Shown here in pieces: positions 18,265 through 29,242 of a DNA stretch of 64,000 bases. The stretch's first letter is position 1. Every line of letters begins with the position of its first letter. The notes below the pieces were generated by a model, which ran no database searches, was not told the DNA's origin, and saw only the letters and a list, made by a program, of their open reading frames with translations. This stretch comes from Pseudomonadaceae bacterium SI-3 (GTDB lineage Bacteria > Pseudomonadota > Gammaproteobacteria > Pseudomonadales > Pseudomonadaceae): contig CP026511.1 of the NCBI GenBank assembly GCA_004010935.1, forward strand, positions 3,224,001-3,288,000, read 5' to 3'. The position numbers were made by a program, and so were the translations under genes.

Positions 18265-19866
18265 CTACTTCACCCGCTTGCGCGGCCAGACCAGGGTGAA
18301 ACGCGCGCCGCCCAGATCGCTGTGCCCAATCTGCGACCGACCGCCGTGCCAGTAGGTGATCCGCCGGACGATGGACAGGCCCAAACCATGCCCGCCGGAG
18401 GCGCGGGTGCGGCTGTCATCCAGGCGCAGGAAAGGTGCAAAGACCTTCTCCCACGCTTCCTCGGGTACGCCCGGGCCGTCATCGTCGACTACCAGCTTCG
18501 CCCGGTCGGCATCGATGACGAAGCTGACCTCAACCCGCGTTTCGGCGTGGCGCATGGCATTGCTGATCAGATTGCTCAAGGCGCGACGCATGTAGTGCGG
18601 CTCGGCATCGACCACGCTGCTCCCGTCCGATGCCGGTTTACAGGGCCCGCGCTCGACCAACACCGCCGGGCGCAAAGGCGCCAGCTCCCCGATGACCTGA
18701 TCGACCAGCGCGCTCAAGTCGACCGATTGGAACGTCAGCTCCGGCGATCCACGCTCGAGGCGCGTGTAGACCAGCATCTCGTCCACCAGTCGATCCAGAT
18801 CGTCGATGTCGCCGTCCATGTCTTCCAGATAGCGGTGGCGTGCTTCCGGCGTCTGCGCCGAGCCGACCATCTCCAGGCCGAAACGCAACCGGGCGACTGG
18901 CGTTCGCAGCTCATGGGCCACCGCGCTGACCATCTCCCGCTGCACCGCGAGCAAGCGCTGCAGATGGCTCGCCATGCCATTGAAGGCTTTGGCCAATCGC
19001 CCCACCGAATCGGTGCCGGCATCCGGCACGCGCGCTTCCAGCTGGCCGGTCGCGATGCGCGTGGCAGCGCGCTCGACGCTTCGCAGACGCCGCTCCAGCT
19101 GGCGCACCAGCAGATACACCGTCAGCCCGATCAACGACAGACCCAGCACACCGATCAAAATCAGCAGCTCGGGCGGATAGGGATTGAGCTGACGCAGCGG
19201 CCCCAGCGACATGATCCAGGGGGTTCCGGCAATTGCTGCGAACACCCGGATGGCCTCGCCGCCGTTGACCAGCGCCATCACCGTGTCCCCTTCATCCAGC
19301 CGGCGCCGCTGATCATCATCGAGACTGGCGCTGTCGCGGGTCAGCAGCTCCAGCGGATAGCCGAAACCGCGCGCCGCCTTCAGTTCGGCCAGGCGCTGGG
19401 GTTGTTCGGCTTCGGGGTAGCGAATCAGCTCATCGATCAGCAGATAGATAGTCGCGCGAGCCAGTTGCTCGCTGAGCTGCTCGACCTCGCCCGTCAGCGC
19501 CAGACGGTCTTCAGCACTGACCAGGGAATAGATCGTCACGCTGCCAGGGCGGATCTGCTCCACCAGAACCTGGCCGCGCAGCAGTCGCGTCTCCAAGCCG
19601 CTCTCGAGCCTGATGTCCTCCAGGGTTCGCACGCGCAGCGGTATGCCCAGCAGCCGCCCCCAGAGGTTCGCCGCCTGACGCCGCTCGATGGGCGTCATGC
19701 TGCTCATGTTGTGCGCCATCAGGCGAAAGGTACCGGCCGCCAGCGCCTCGCGATGCTGATCGGCCCGGACCTGATTGAGCAGATGGAGACCACCCGCGCC
19801 CAGCAACCCCACCAGCACCAGCACGGCGAGCATGCCGCCGTAGATGCGCAGGAAGATCGAATTCAC
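18265..19866 (-). CDS. Sensor histidine kinase, RstB-like
   Basis: A 533-aa membrane kinase. An N-terminal TM helix (about 8-28) precedes a periplasmic domain of about 220 residues and a second TM (ELLILIGVLGLSLIGLTVYLL as a visible hydrophobic run). HAMP follows (ARIATGQLEARVPDAGTD), then HisKA with the phospho-acceptor His in AHELRTPVARL, and HATPase (SNLISNAMRHAE, DDDGPGVP, GGHGLGLSIV). It overlaps the preceding response regulator by 4 nt (ATGA), so the pair is translationally coupled. The stimulus is unknown; RstB is the nearest recognisable type. Confidence 0.85.
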   Translation of the reverse strand: MNSIFLRIYGGMLAVLVLVGLLGAGGLHLLNQVRADQHREALAAGTFRLMAHNMSSMTPIERRQAANLWGRLLGIPLRVRTLEDIRLESGLETRLLRGQVLVEQIRPGSVTIYSLVSAEDRLALTGEVEQLSEQLARATIYLLIDELIRYPEAEQPQRLAELKAARGFGYPLELLTRDSASLDDDQRRRLDEGDTVMALVNGGEAIRVFAAIAGTPWIMSLGPLRQLNPYPPELLILIGVLGLSLIGLTVYLLVRQLERRLRSVERAATRIATGQLEARVPDAGTDSVGRLAKAFNGMASHLQRLLAVQREMVSAVAHELRTPVARLRFGLEMVGSAQTPEARHRYLEDMDGDIDDLDRLVDEMLVYTRLERGSPELTFQSVDLSALVDQVIGELAPLRPAVLVERGPCKPASDGSSVVDAEPHYMRRALSNLISNAMRHAETRVEVSFVIDADRAKLVVDDDGPGVPEEAWEKVFAPFLRLDDSRTRASGGHGLGLSIVRRITYWHGGRSQIGHSDLGGARFTLVWPRKRVK

Positions 19867-20588
19867 TGCAGCGCTTCAGCCGCTTCGGAGACGAACAGGT
19901 AGCCCTTGCCCCGCACTGTCTTGATCAGCCGTGGGTGATCAGGGTCGTCACCAATCTTCGGGCGGATGCGTGAGATACGCACATCGATGGAACGGTCCTG
20001 CCCGTCATATTCGATGCCGCGCAGTTCAGAGAAGATCTGTTCGCGGGACATGATCCGTCCCGGGTTGGAGGTCAGCAGCCACAGCAGGTCGAACTCCGCG
20101 CCGGTCAGCTCGATGCCCTCCCCGCGCAACCAGGCCTCGCGCAACGCGTTGTCGACCACCAATGGGCCGTACTGGACGCGCTTTCCACCCACAGTCGACG
20201 GTGCCTCTGTCCCTTCACGCCGTCGCAACAAGGCTCGGATGCGCGCCAGCAGCAACCGCGGCCGCACAGGCTTGCAGACATAGTCGTCAGCACCGATTTC
20301 CAGGCCGAGCACCTGATCGAGATCGTCGGCGCGCGCGGTGAGCATCAGGATCGGCCCGTCATAGCGATCGCGCACCTTGCGGCAGATAGACAACCCATCT
20401 TCGCCGGGCAGCATCAGGTCGAGCACCACCAGATCGGGACGCTCATTAATGATGCGTTCGGCCGCCTGGGCGCCGTCCGCCTCGATGGAGACCTGCATGC
20501 CGTTACTTTCAAGATACTCACGGGTCAGCTCGGCCAACCGCTGGTCATCTTCGACAATCAGGATGTTCCAAGACTCTTGATCCACCAT
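19863..20588 (-). CDS. Response regulator transcription factor, OmpR/RstA family
   Basis: A 241-aa OmpR-family regulator. The receiver has phospho-acceptor D57 (VVLDLMLPGEDG), T84 (LMLTAR) and K106 (VCKPVRP). The C-terminal winged helix shows SREQIFSEL, SIDVRISRIRPKIG and RGKGYLF. Start at 20588 has a strong GGGAGGG site 5 nt upstream; the frame is open to 20954 without support. It is the first gene of a two-gene operon with the sensor kinase. Confidence 0.88.
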   Translation of the reverse strand: MVDQESWNILIVEDDQRLAELTREYLESNGMQVSIEADGAQAAERIINERPDLVVLDLMLPGEDGLSICRKVRDRYDGPILMLTARADDLDQVLGLEIGADDYVCKPVRPRLLLARIRALLRRREGTEAPSTVGGKRVQYGPLVVDNALREAWLRGEGIELTGAEFDLLWLLTSNPGRIMSREQIFSELRGIEYDGQDRSIDVRISRIRPKIGDDPDHPRLIKTVRGKGYLFVSEAAEALQ

Positions 20589-20834
20589 GCGCCCTCCCGA
20601 GACACCGGCCGGCATTGTAGCGCCAGCGCATAGCCAGATGGCAGCGGTTGACATGCTCCGCTTGGCGCACGACCTAGAAGAAACGAGGGAAGCTGCGCCC
20701 GGTGAGGACCGCTTCGCAGGACTGGCACATCGCTGCGCCCGGTCCGGCGCTAAGCAAAGGGCCATCACTGTTGCCCGCTCCGTCAAAATCAAGCCTTGCA
20801 GGCTGCAAAACGCAATAAATCCGTCTTTGACAAA

Positions 20835-20850
20835 ACACCACATATAGTGT
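20835..20850. promoter_or_regulatory. NrdR-like box, distal
   Basis: The 16-bp ACACCACATATAGTGT has the ACAC-N8-GTGT architecture of NrdR boxes. It follows a TTGACA at 20828-20833. NrdR represses ribonucleotide reductase genes when ATP/dATP levels are high. It is 630 bp upstream of nrdA, so it may act on a distal promoter. Confidence 0.5.
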
Positions 20851-20968
20851 TTTCGCTTGAACGCCGCCGGGTATCCGAAAGCGCTGGCGAGCACGCATTT
20901 CATCTGAACATCGTGCAGCCCCGAAACGGCGCGGGCTGCGCCCTGATCGCGCACAGCTCACCCACATC

Positions 20969-20977
20969 TTATCCACA
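20969..20977 (+). promoter_or_regulatory. DnaA box
   Basis: A perfect TTATCCACA, the strict DnaA box consensus, lies 490 bp upstream of nrdA. DnaA-dependent control of nrd operons, linking dNTP supply to replication initiation, is known in E. coli; the same link here is inferred. Confidence 0.55.
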
Positions 20978-21236
20978 GGTTGTTCATTTTGAGTGCCTTG
21001 CGCTGTGTCTGAACCGCCACTATCGTGTCGCTCCAGGCGCCTTTTACCCCATATGTTGGGTGTCGAAAGCCAAACAGACACAAACGCCGAAAAAAGCAAG
21101 CAAAATAAATTCGCTCTGATTTTTACCCGGCCCGCGTCCGCACGGGCGCGATAGATCGTCGCCACAGACCGCGATCCTGCGCAGCCCAACGTTGATTTCG
21201 CTCAAGTCCAGCAGTAGCGCATGCGCCAAGCGCGTC

Positions 21237-21252
21237 ACACTACATGTTGTGT
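21237..21252. promoter_or_regulatory. NrdR box, proximal
   Basis: ACACTACATGTTGTGT fits the NrdR consensus (ACACWATATNTTGTGT) closely. It ends 8 nt before the -35 element of the predicted nrdA promoter, a position suited to repression. Confidence 0.7.
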
Positions 21253-21259
21253 TTTGAGG

Positions 21260-21288
21260 TTGTGATCTTCACAACGCCTGACTATGCT
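21260..21288 (+). promoter_or_regulatory. Predicted nrdA promoter
   Basis: TTGTGA at 21260-21265 and TATGCT at 21283-21288 are separated by 17 bp. The -35 lies inside a second small palindrome, GTTGTGATCTTCACAAC (21259-21275), whose arms are perfect. Transcription would start near 21295, leaving a leader of about 170 nt. Confidence 0.5.
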
Positions 21289-21466
21289 TCGGCACATTCG
21301 ATTCGCCACCTCAGGTGCCGGATCGTTTCCAGTTTTGAGTCACCCATGGGCCGGTTCGCCGGGGCATGGTTCATGCAATACGAGACACGCAATACAGATC
21401 AGGGCCGCCCACGAAGCGAGCCCGACACCTAACGTGCTACCGAGACAGAGAGAATCCGGAGACCCC

Positions 21467-24361
<2,895 letters not shown>

Positions 24362-24373
24362 GTAGTAGAAAGC

Positions 24374-24396
24374 CGCGGTCCCCAGAGCGGACCGCG
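24374..24396 (+). terminator. Terminator-like hairpin after nrdA
   Basis: CGCGGTCC at 24374-24381 pairs perfectly with GGACCGCG at 24389-24396 around a 7-nt loop, starting 13 nt after the nrdA stop, followed by a modestly T-rich CGTTGTTG. It may cut transcription between nrdA and nrdB or set their ratio. Confidence 0.55.
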
Positions 24397-24840
24397 CGTT
24401 GTTGCCCGGCAGGCCGGCCCCCATCACGTACATGCGTACGCTCAGGGGCTCCGACCCGCCAGGCGCCTAGCGCTGCCTCGCTCTGGAAACCGCTCACACC
24501 GAGCTGCTGCTGAAAAGCGCTGCTCTTTTGTAGGAGCGAGGGGGACGCCTAGTCCTTGCTCGCGATCCACTACTCGCCCACGCCGGGGTCTGGATCGTTA
24601 ACCAAGTCCGACGCCACCTCAAATCCAGTCCCCTCGCCCCTCCGGGGAGAGGGCTAGGGTGAGGGGCAGCCCACCAGACAACACAAAGGCCGGGGCCAAA
24701 CCCCGACCTGATACAGAACACAAAGGGCGCGGGGCACCACCACCCTCCCCCACCAAAACACCCGCTTTTTTGCGTGCAAACCAAAAGCCACCAGACATTT
24801 TCGACCGGCCGCGACCGGTCCCCAATCAGGAGAAACCGCC
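24397..24840. other. nrdA-nrdB intergenic region
   Basis: No gene is supported. It carries a degraded REP of the GTAGGAGCGAG family (24529-24571), and a GC-rich palindromic block at about 24630-24665 (CCCTCGCCCCTCC / GGGGAGAGGG) of a kind often seen between genes in pseudomonads. The nrdB ribosome-binding site AGGAGA is at about 24828-24833. Confidence 0.5.
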
Positions 24841-26088
24841 ATGCTGAGCTGGGACGAATTCGACGAAGAAGACACCACCACCACCGCGCAGGCCGCCCCC
24901 CAAGCCGCTGCCGCAAATGACGCACCGGCCAAGCTCGACAAGGACGCCGCAGGCTCTGTCGAAGAAGCCCGCGCCGTTGCCGCTGATGACTCCGCTGCCG
25001 TCGCTCGCGCCAAGAAAGCCCTGGACGACCTCGACATCCAGGAAGGCCTCGACGAACTGGAAGGCGAATCCGCCCGCGTTCACGTCGGCGACAAGCAGAT
25101 GATCAATGCCCGCGCCGACCTCAACCAGCTCGTACCCTTCAAGTACGACTGGGCCTGGCAGAAGTATCTGGATGGTTGCGCCAACCACTGGATGCCGCAG
25201 GAAGTGAACATGAACGCCGACATCGCCCTGTGGAAGACGCCAGACGGCCTCTCCGAGGACGAGCGCCGCATCGTCAAGCGCAACCTCGGCTTCTTCTCCA
25301 CCGCCGACAGCCTGGTTGCCAACAACCTCGTGCTGGCCGTGTACCGCCTGATCACCAACCCCGAGTGCCGCCAGTACATCCTGCGCCAGGCCTTCGAAGA
25401 GGCGATCCACACCCACGCCTACCAGTACTGCATCGAATCGCTGGGCATGGATGAAGGCGAGATCTTCAACATGTACCACGAGATCCCGAGCGTCGCGAAG
25501 AAGGCCTCCTGGGGCCTCAAGTACACCCGCTCCATCTCCGACCCGACCTTCCAGACCGGCACCGTCGAGACGGACAAAGAGTTCCTGCGCAACCTCATCG
25601 CCTACTACTGCGTACTCGAAGGCATCTTCTTCTACTGCGGCTTCACCCAGATCCTCTCCATGGGCCGCCGCAACAAGATGACCGGCACCGCCGAGCAGTT
25701 CCAATACATCCTGCGCGACGAGTCCATGCACCTGAACTTCGGCATCGACGTGATCAACCAGATCAAGATCGAAAACCCACACCTGTGGGACGCCGCCATG
25801 AAGGACGAAGCGACCCAGATGATCCTCCAGGGTACGCAGCTCGAAATCGAATACGCCCGCGACACCATGCCCCGCGGCGTCCTCGGCATGAACGCCTCGA
25901 TGATGGAGGACTACCTCAAGTTCATCGCCAACCGCCGTCTGACACAGATTGGCTTGAAGGAAGAGTATCCGGGTACTACTAACCCGTTCCCGTGGATGTC
26001 GGAAATCATGGATCTCAAGAAGGAGAAGAACTTCTTTGAGACGCGGGTGATTGAATATCAGACTGGTGGGGCGTTGAGCTGGGATTGA
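24841..26088 (+). CDS. nrdB: Ribonucleoside-diphosphate reductase class Ia, beta subunit
   Basis: A 415-aa radical-generating subunit with a di-iron site and tyrosyl radical. Visible ligands sit in [12 protein letters not shown] and DESMHLNFG, in the ferritin-like helical core. An Asp/Glu/Ala-rich N-terminal extension of about 85 residues precedes the core, as in Pseudomonas NrdB. The C-terminus ([16 protein letters not shown]) is the peptide that docks on NrdA. A clear AGGAGA site fixes the start. A strong intrinsic terminator follows. Confidence 0.95.
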   Translation: MLSWDEFDEEDTTTTAQAAPQAAAANDAPAKLDKDAAGSVEEARAVAADDSAAVARAKKALDDLDIQEGLDELEGESARVHVGDKQMINARADLNQLVPFKYDWAWQKYLDGCANHWMPQEVNMNADIALWKTPDGLSEDERRIVKRNLGFFSTADSLVANNLVLAVYRLITNPECRQYILRQAFEEAIHTHAYQYCIESLGMDEGEIFNMYHEIPSVAKKASWGLKYTRSISDPTFQTGTVETDKEFLRNLIAYYCVLEGIFFYCGFTQILSMGRRNKMTGTAEQFQYILRDESMHLNFGIDVINQIKIENPHLWDAAMKDEATQMILQGTQLEIEYARDTMPRGVLGMNASMMEDYLKFIANRRLTQIGLKEEYPGTTNPFPWMSEIMDLKKEKNFFETRVIEYQTGGALSWD

Positions 26089-26115
26089 TGGTAAATACTT
26101 AATAACCAAAACAAG

Positions 26116-26145
26116 AACAAAGTCGCTTAGGCGGCTTTGTTTTTT
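26116..26145 (+). terminator. Intrinsic terminator of nrdB
   Basis: An 11-bp stem (AACAAAGTCGC with GCGGCTTTGTT, one G-U pair), loop TTAG, followed by a run of six T (26140-26145). It closes the nrdAB region and marks the left edge of the AT-rich retron cassette. Confidence 0.85.
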
Positions 26146-26212
26146 GAAAAACACTTCCTTGACACAGCCCTCAGCTAAACAATATGGATCGCTATCAAAC
26201 CCACCTTGACTG

Positions 26213-26241
26213 TTGATTAATCAAGCAGGGAAAGATAATAT
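26213..26241 (+). promoter_or_regulatory. Predicted retron promoter with palindrome
   Basis: TTGATT at 26213-26218 and TATAAT-like TAATAT at 26236-26241 with 17-bp spacing predict a start near 26248, four nucleotides before the a1 repeat. The -35 overlaps a perfect 12-bp palindrome TTGATTAATCAA (26213-26224), which could be an operator or chance. Confidence 0.55.
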
Positions 26242-26251
26242 TTGTACGGGG

Positions 26252-26362
26252 CTCAGGACCCGCATTCCTGAGATGTATACATCTCAGCTTGTAGCGCTTT
26301 TACCTCTGACGCTAACGCGTATTTGCCGCCAAAGGTTACTTTGCGGTTGTTGGGGTCCTGAG
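26252..26362 (+). ncRNA. Retron msr-msd non-coding RNA
   Basis: A template/primer RNA for the downstream reverse transcriptase. The ends are perfect 10-nt inverted repeats: a1 CTCAGGACCC (26252-26261) and a2 GGGTCCTGAG (26353-26362). Inside are a perfect 20-nt palindrome (26268-26287), a 5-bp stem TAGCG/CGCTA (26292-26314) and a hairpin CCG-C-CAAAG/CTTTG-CGG with loop GTTA (26326-26346), consistent with msr stem-loops then an msd hairpin. The first unpaired G after a1 (26262) is where the branching guanosine would be expected. It ends 34 nt before the RT start, the normal retron order. Exact msd boundaries are not determined. Confidence 0.8.
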
Positions 26363-26396
26363 TTACCCACCTAACATGGCGAGAACAGGGAATTGT

Positions 26397-28115
26397 ATGG
26401 ATTCTTTTTACCCCTTCATCCCTAACCCTCCATATAAGATTTCAAACAATACTGAACTTGCAAATCTACTAAAAATTCCTGTTGCTAGGCTGACTTATTA
26501 CGCCTATTACTTGCCAGACGAGCAAAAATATACGTCTTTCAATATAAGAAAACGAAACGGCAATCCAAGGCTTATAGAAGCCCCAATTAAGGGACTTAAA
26601 GATATCCAGAGGGCAATTTCAGTTTATCTTTACGAACAATACAAACCACGAAGCTGTGTTTTTGCATATGTACAAGGCAAAGGCATTGTAGAACATGCAT
26701 CAATCCATATCGGTCAACGATGGCTCCTCCGATTTGATCTGAAAGACTTTTTTCATACAATAAAAACATCACGCATCTCAGGCTTACTTCGCCGCCCTCC
26801 GTACAGTCTCGCAAAAGGACCTGCTGAAACCATAGCCAGAATTTGCTCTAAAGATGGTCGTCTAACCCAAGGATCTCCATCCAGCCCAGTAATAAGCAAC
26901 CTGCTATGCAAAGGACTCGACTATAAAATTAAAGAGCTAGCTGCAAAAAACAAATGCTATTACTCAAGATACGCAGACGATATTTTTATCTCTAATAATG
27001 GCAGCGTTTTTCCCTCAGCCATTGCAATACGCACCCTTGAAGGAACTGCCGAGCTTAGTCTCGCATTGCAAGAAATAGTGAGCGCCTCTGGGTTTCAAAT
27101 AAACAAAAGTAAAACAACCCTAAGAATGCGTTCTGAGCGACAAATAGTTACCGGCATTATAGTCAATCGAAAGTCAAATATCCCCAAAGAATTTTTAAAC
27201 TCCGTTAGAGCAGCCCTGTACGCTTGGGAACGCTTTGGACTAGAAGCAGCAGAGAACTATTGGCGAAAAAATATTGATCCCAAAAATGGATTTAACCAAG
27301 AAGACAAAGAAGGACCACGATTAAGATGGGTTATTAGAGGTAAAATTAATCATATTGCTCATGTCAAAGGCTACAGTGACTCCACGTTTCTATCGCTGGC
27401 ACGACGACTCCAATCTCTTGATTCTAGCTATAAAATCGATGAGCAGAAAATACTGCACGCGCTGACGGATGAAATACATATATATACGGAGGGGATAACC
27501 GATACGAAACACATTGAAAGCGCTCTGAAAAACTTCAAGAAAAACCAAGAATTTTCAAATTTAAATTTAGTCTTAAAAACTCCTAGAAAGCCCGGAAGCG
27601 CATCACTGAAATCGCTGTGCGAAAGCTTAAGTGTGGCCCCACAAAAGCAACTAACCATATGCATTTTTGATCGTGACGAACCCAACATCATCAAAGAGAT
27701 GGGCGGGTCGTCCAGCAACTACCGCGATCATACTAATAACGTATTTAGCATGATCATACCCACGCCTGATTTCCGGGATGCAAACGAACCACTATGCATC
27801 GAACATTTGTATAAAGACGAAGCAATCTATATCAAGGATTCGCACGGACGCAGATTATATTCGAAGCACGAATTTGACTCTTTGGGCTGCCATACACTGG
27901 AGCCAGGCTTGTTCTGCAGAATAAGTAAAAACACATTAATATACGATGACAACGTAATCGAGCTTTCTAAAAAAGCAAATATTGCCCTATCCAAGAACAA
28001 ATTCGCTGATTACATATCAAACGGAGCACCTCCATTTTGCAATATAGATTTCAGCGGATTCAGAAATATGTTCTCGCAAATTACACAAATTGCAGGACTC
28101 TATAAAAGCAACTAA
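26397..28115 (+). CDS. Retron Ec67-type reverse transcriptase-TOPRIM fusion
   Basis: A 572-aa two-domain retron effector. The RT half (about 1-320) has FDLKDFF at 113-119, LTQGSPSSP at 156-164, the catalytic YADD at 192-195, GFQINKSKT, and the retron-specific VTG at 251-253. The msr-recognition NAxxH motif reads HASIH (100-104). The C-terminal half has TOPRIM signatures TEGITD (from 364) and FDRDE (424-428), then CIEHLYKDEA. The same fusion occurs in Ec67 (Retron-Eco2), an anti-phage retron. ATG 26397 is preferred because AGGGA lies 5 nt upstream; an ATG 21 nt earlier is in frame. Codon use is strikingly AT-rich against the neighbours, indicating acquisition. Anti-phage function here is inferred. 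Confidence 0.9.
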   Translation: MDSFYPFIPNPPYKISNNTELANLLKIPVARLTYYAYYLPDEQKYTSFNIRKRNGNPRLIEAPIKGLKDIQRAISVYLYEQYKPRSCVFAYVQGKGIVEHASIHIGQRWLLRFDLKDFFHTIKTSRISGLLRRPPYSLAKGPAETIARICSKDGRLTQGSPSSPVISNLLCKGLDYKIKELAAKNKCYYSRYADDIFISNNGSVFPSAIAIRTLEGTAELSLALQEIVSASGFQINKSKTTLRMRSERQIVTGIIVNRKSNIPKEFLNSVRAALYAWERFGLEAAENYWRKNIDPKNGFNQEDKEGPRLRWVIRGKINHIAHVKGYSDSTFLSLARRLQSLDSSYKIDEQKILHALTDEIHIYTEGITDTKHIESALKNFKKNQEFSNLNLVLKTPRKPGSASLKSLCESLSVAPQKQLTICIFDRDEPNIIKEMGGSSSNYRDHTNNVFSMIIPTPDFRDANEPLCIEHLYKDEAIYIKDSHGRRLYSKHEFDSLGCHTLEPGLFCRISKNTLIYDDNVIELSKKANIALSKNKFADYISNGAPPFCNIDFSGFRNMFSQITQIAGLYKSN

Positions 28116-28234
28116 CCACGAAAGGGGCAAATTTATTCTCCTGGCCCAACTCGCTCGCATTTCCAACACGCTTTCCTCGGCCCAACCGACAGGTTTCGCC
28201 TTGCATGGCGAGCGAGGTAGCCTGGAAATAACGC

Positions 28235-28260
28235 GTGGAAAAGGCTTCGCCGTTTTCCAC
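28235..28260. repeat. REP hairpin, GTGGAAAAGGC type, copy A
   Basis: GTGGAAAAGGC faces GCCGTTTTCCAC around a TTC loop, with one bulged G. Identical copies are at 29807-29832 and 31934-31959. All are followed by CCTAC. Confidence 0.8.
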
Positions 28261-28315
28261 CCTACGTTCCGGCAACGTCGATGCGTCGGCGGTGTGGGCG
28301 GGTGAGATGGCGTAG

Positions 28316-28341
28316 GGTGGATAACGCTTTGCTTATCCACC
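28316..28341. repeat. REP hairpin, GGTGGATAA type, copy A
   Basis: GGTGGATAA and TTATCCACC are perfect 9-bp arms around CGCTTTGC, preceded by GTAG. It lies 44 nt upstream of the RAYT start. Related copies are at 29886-29911 and in the pair at 5494-5566. Confidence 0.8.
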
Positions 28342-28384
28342 GATACGGACCTCCCGCCAACACAACGCTCAAGGATGAGCCGCC

Positions 28385-28906
28385 ATGTCTCGATACCGCC
28401 GCGCCCAGGTGCCGGGCGCAACCTATTTCTTCACGGTTAACCTGCGTAACCGCCGCAGCGACATTCTTGTCCGTCACATCGACCTACTTCGAGAGACGGT
28501 ACGCGCCACCAAGGACCGCCATCCCTTCCATATCGACGCCTGGGTCGTCCTGCCTGATCACATGCATTGCATCTGGACGCTACCGGATGGCGACGCTGAT
28601 TTCGCGCTGCGCTGGAAGGTCATCAAGTTCGCGTTTGCAAGGCGGCTGCCGAAAACGGAGGTACTGACCGCAACGCAACGATCCCGCGGTGAGCGAGGGA
28701 TCTGGCAACGGCGATATTGGGAACATCTGATTCGTGACGAACGCGACTACCGGCACCACGTCGACTACGTCCACCTCAATCCATTGAAACATGGGTGGGT
28801 TACCCGCATTGCAGATTGGCCCTTCTCCAGCTTTCACCGAGCCGTGAAGGCGAGGCTCTACCCCACCGGCTGGTGCGGCGAACAGCTGCCTATTTCTGGG
28901 CATTAA
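28385..28906 (+). CDS. REP-associated tyrosine transposase (RAYT)
   Basis: A 173-aa Y1 HUH nuclease of the RAYT family, a domesticated IS200/IS605-like enzyme that nicks and is thought to disperse REP/BIME elements. The metal-binding HMH is at 59-61 (VLPDHMHCIW) and the catalytic tyrosine is Y128 (DYVHLNPLKHG). The ribosome-binding site is AGGATGAG. REP hairpins of two types sit directly upstream, the usual single-copy RAYT arrangement. A decayed second copy is at 29955-30226. Confidence 0.9.
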   Translation: MSRYRRAQVPGATYFFTVNLRNRRSDILVRHIDLLRETVRATKDRHPFHIDAWVVLPDHMHCIWTLPDGDADFALRWKVIKFAFARRLPKTEVLTATQRSRGERGIWQRRYWEHLIRDERDYRHHVDYVHLNPLKHGWVTRIADWPFSSFHRAVKARLYPTGWCGEQLPISGH

Positions 28907-29242
28907 ACAAGCCCTACTCTGTGCCCCGATACGCCGGGGCAATGATGGGGTGAGGGGTTTTCGCGCGGCGAGACCCATATGTCCAGATCGTGTTTCCGTT
29001 GCTTACTTTTCTGTGCACCGGCCCGCGCCTTGGGAGCAAAGAAGTGAGGCGACCGATGGGGTACAACAGCTTCATACAAACGACTCAAAAGCTGCGACCA
29101 GACGTCACTTTAGAAGCACCCACGAGAAACAGGGCGCAGAACACATTTTTCAAAATCGGGGAGCGCAGCCAGCGTCCTGCTCTGCTGAAATACCCATAGC
29201 CAATCAGGGCTCAATTAAAGAACTTCGAGGGATAGCACGCGT
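28907..29242. other. Intergenic stretch after RAYT
   Basis: No gene is supported. It starts with a hairpin TGCCCCG/CGGGGCA (28922-28941), a possible RAYT terminator without T-run. Around 28995-29050 is a degenerate palindrome (TTGCTTACTTTTCT against GCAAAGAAGTGAGG) of a type frequent in Pseudomonas intergenic DNA. Confidence 0.45.

Larger units (their letters stand above)
20589..21466. other. Long nrdA upstream control region
   Basis: No gene is supported in 878 bp. It holds an NrdR-like box at 20835-20850, a DnaA box at 20969-20977, a second and better NrdR box at 21237-21252, a weaker palindrome of the same length at 21046-21061, and a promoter at 21260-21288. AT-rich patches (about 21062-21120) separate them. 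Confidence 0.6.
28116..28384. other. RAYT leader region with REP hairpins
   Basis: No gene. From about 28209 to the RAYT start it carries two REP hairpins (28235-28260 and 28316-28341) and a spacer; this whole block recurs with changes at about 29779-29954. Confidence 0.6.

Noticed and set aside
18322..19902. 526-aa plus-strand frame over the RstB-like kinase
   Set aside because: Antisense shadow; Gln/Arg-rich translation without domain signals, while the opposite strand encodes a full kinase.
24630..24665. CCTCGCCCCTCCGGGGAGAGGG block as an rRNA or sRNA gene
   Set aside because: It is a GC-rich palindrome of a common dispersed type with no promoter or further structure.
24826..26154. 442-aa minus-strand frame over nrdB
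   Set aside because: Antisense shadow; nrdB has the catalytic ligands on the plus strand.
26376..26396. Upstream ATG of the reverse transcriptase at 26376
   Set aside because: It lacks a ribosome-binding site, while ATG 26397 has AGGGA at proper spacing; kept as an alternative only.
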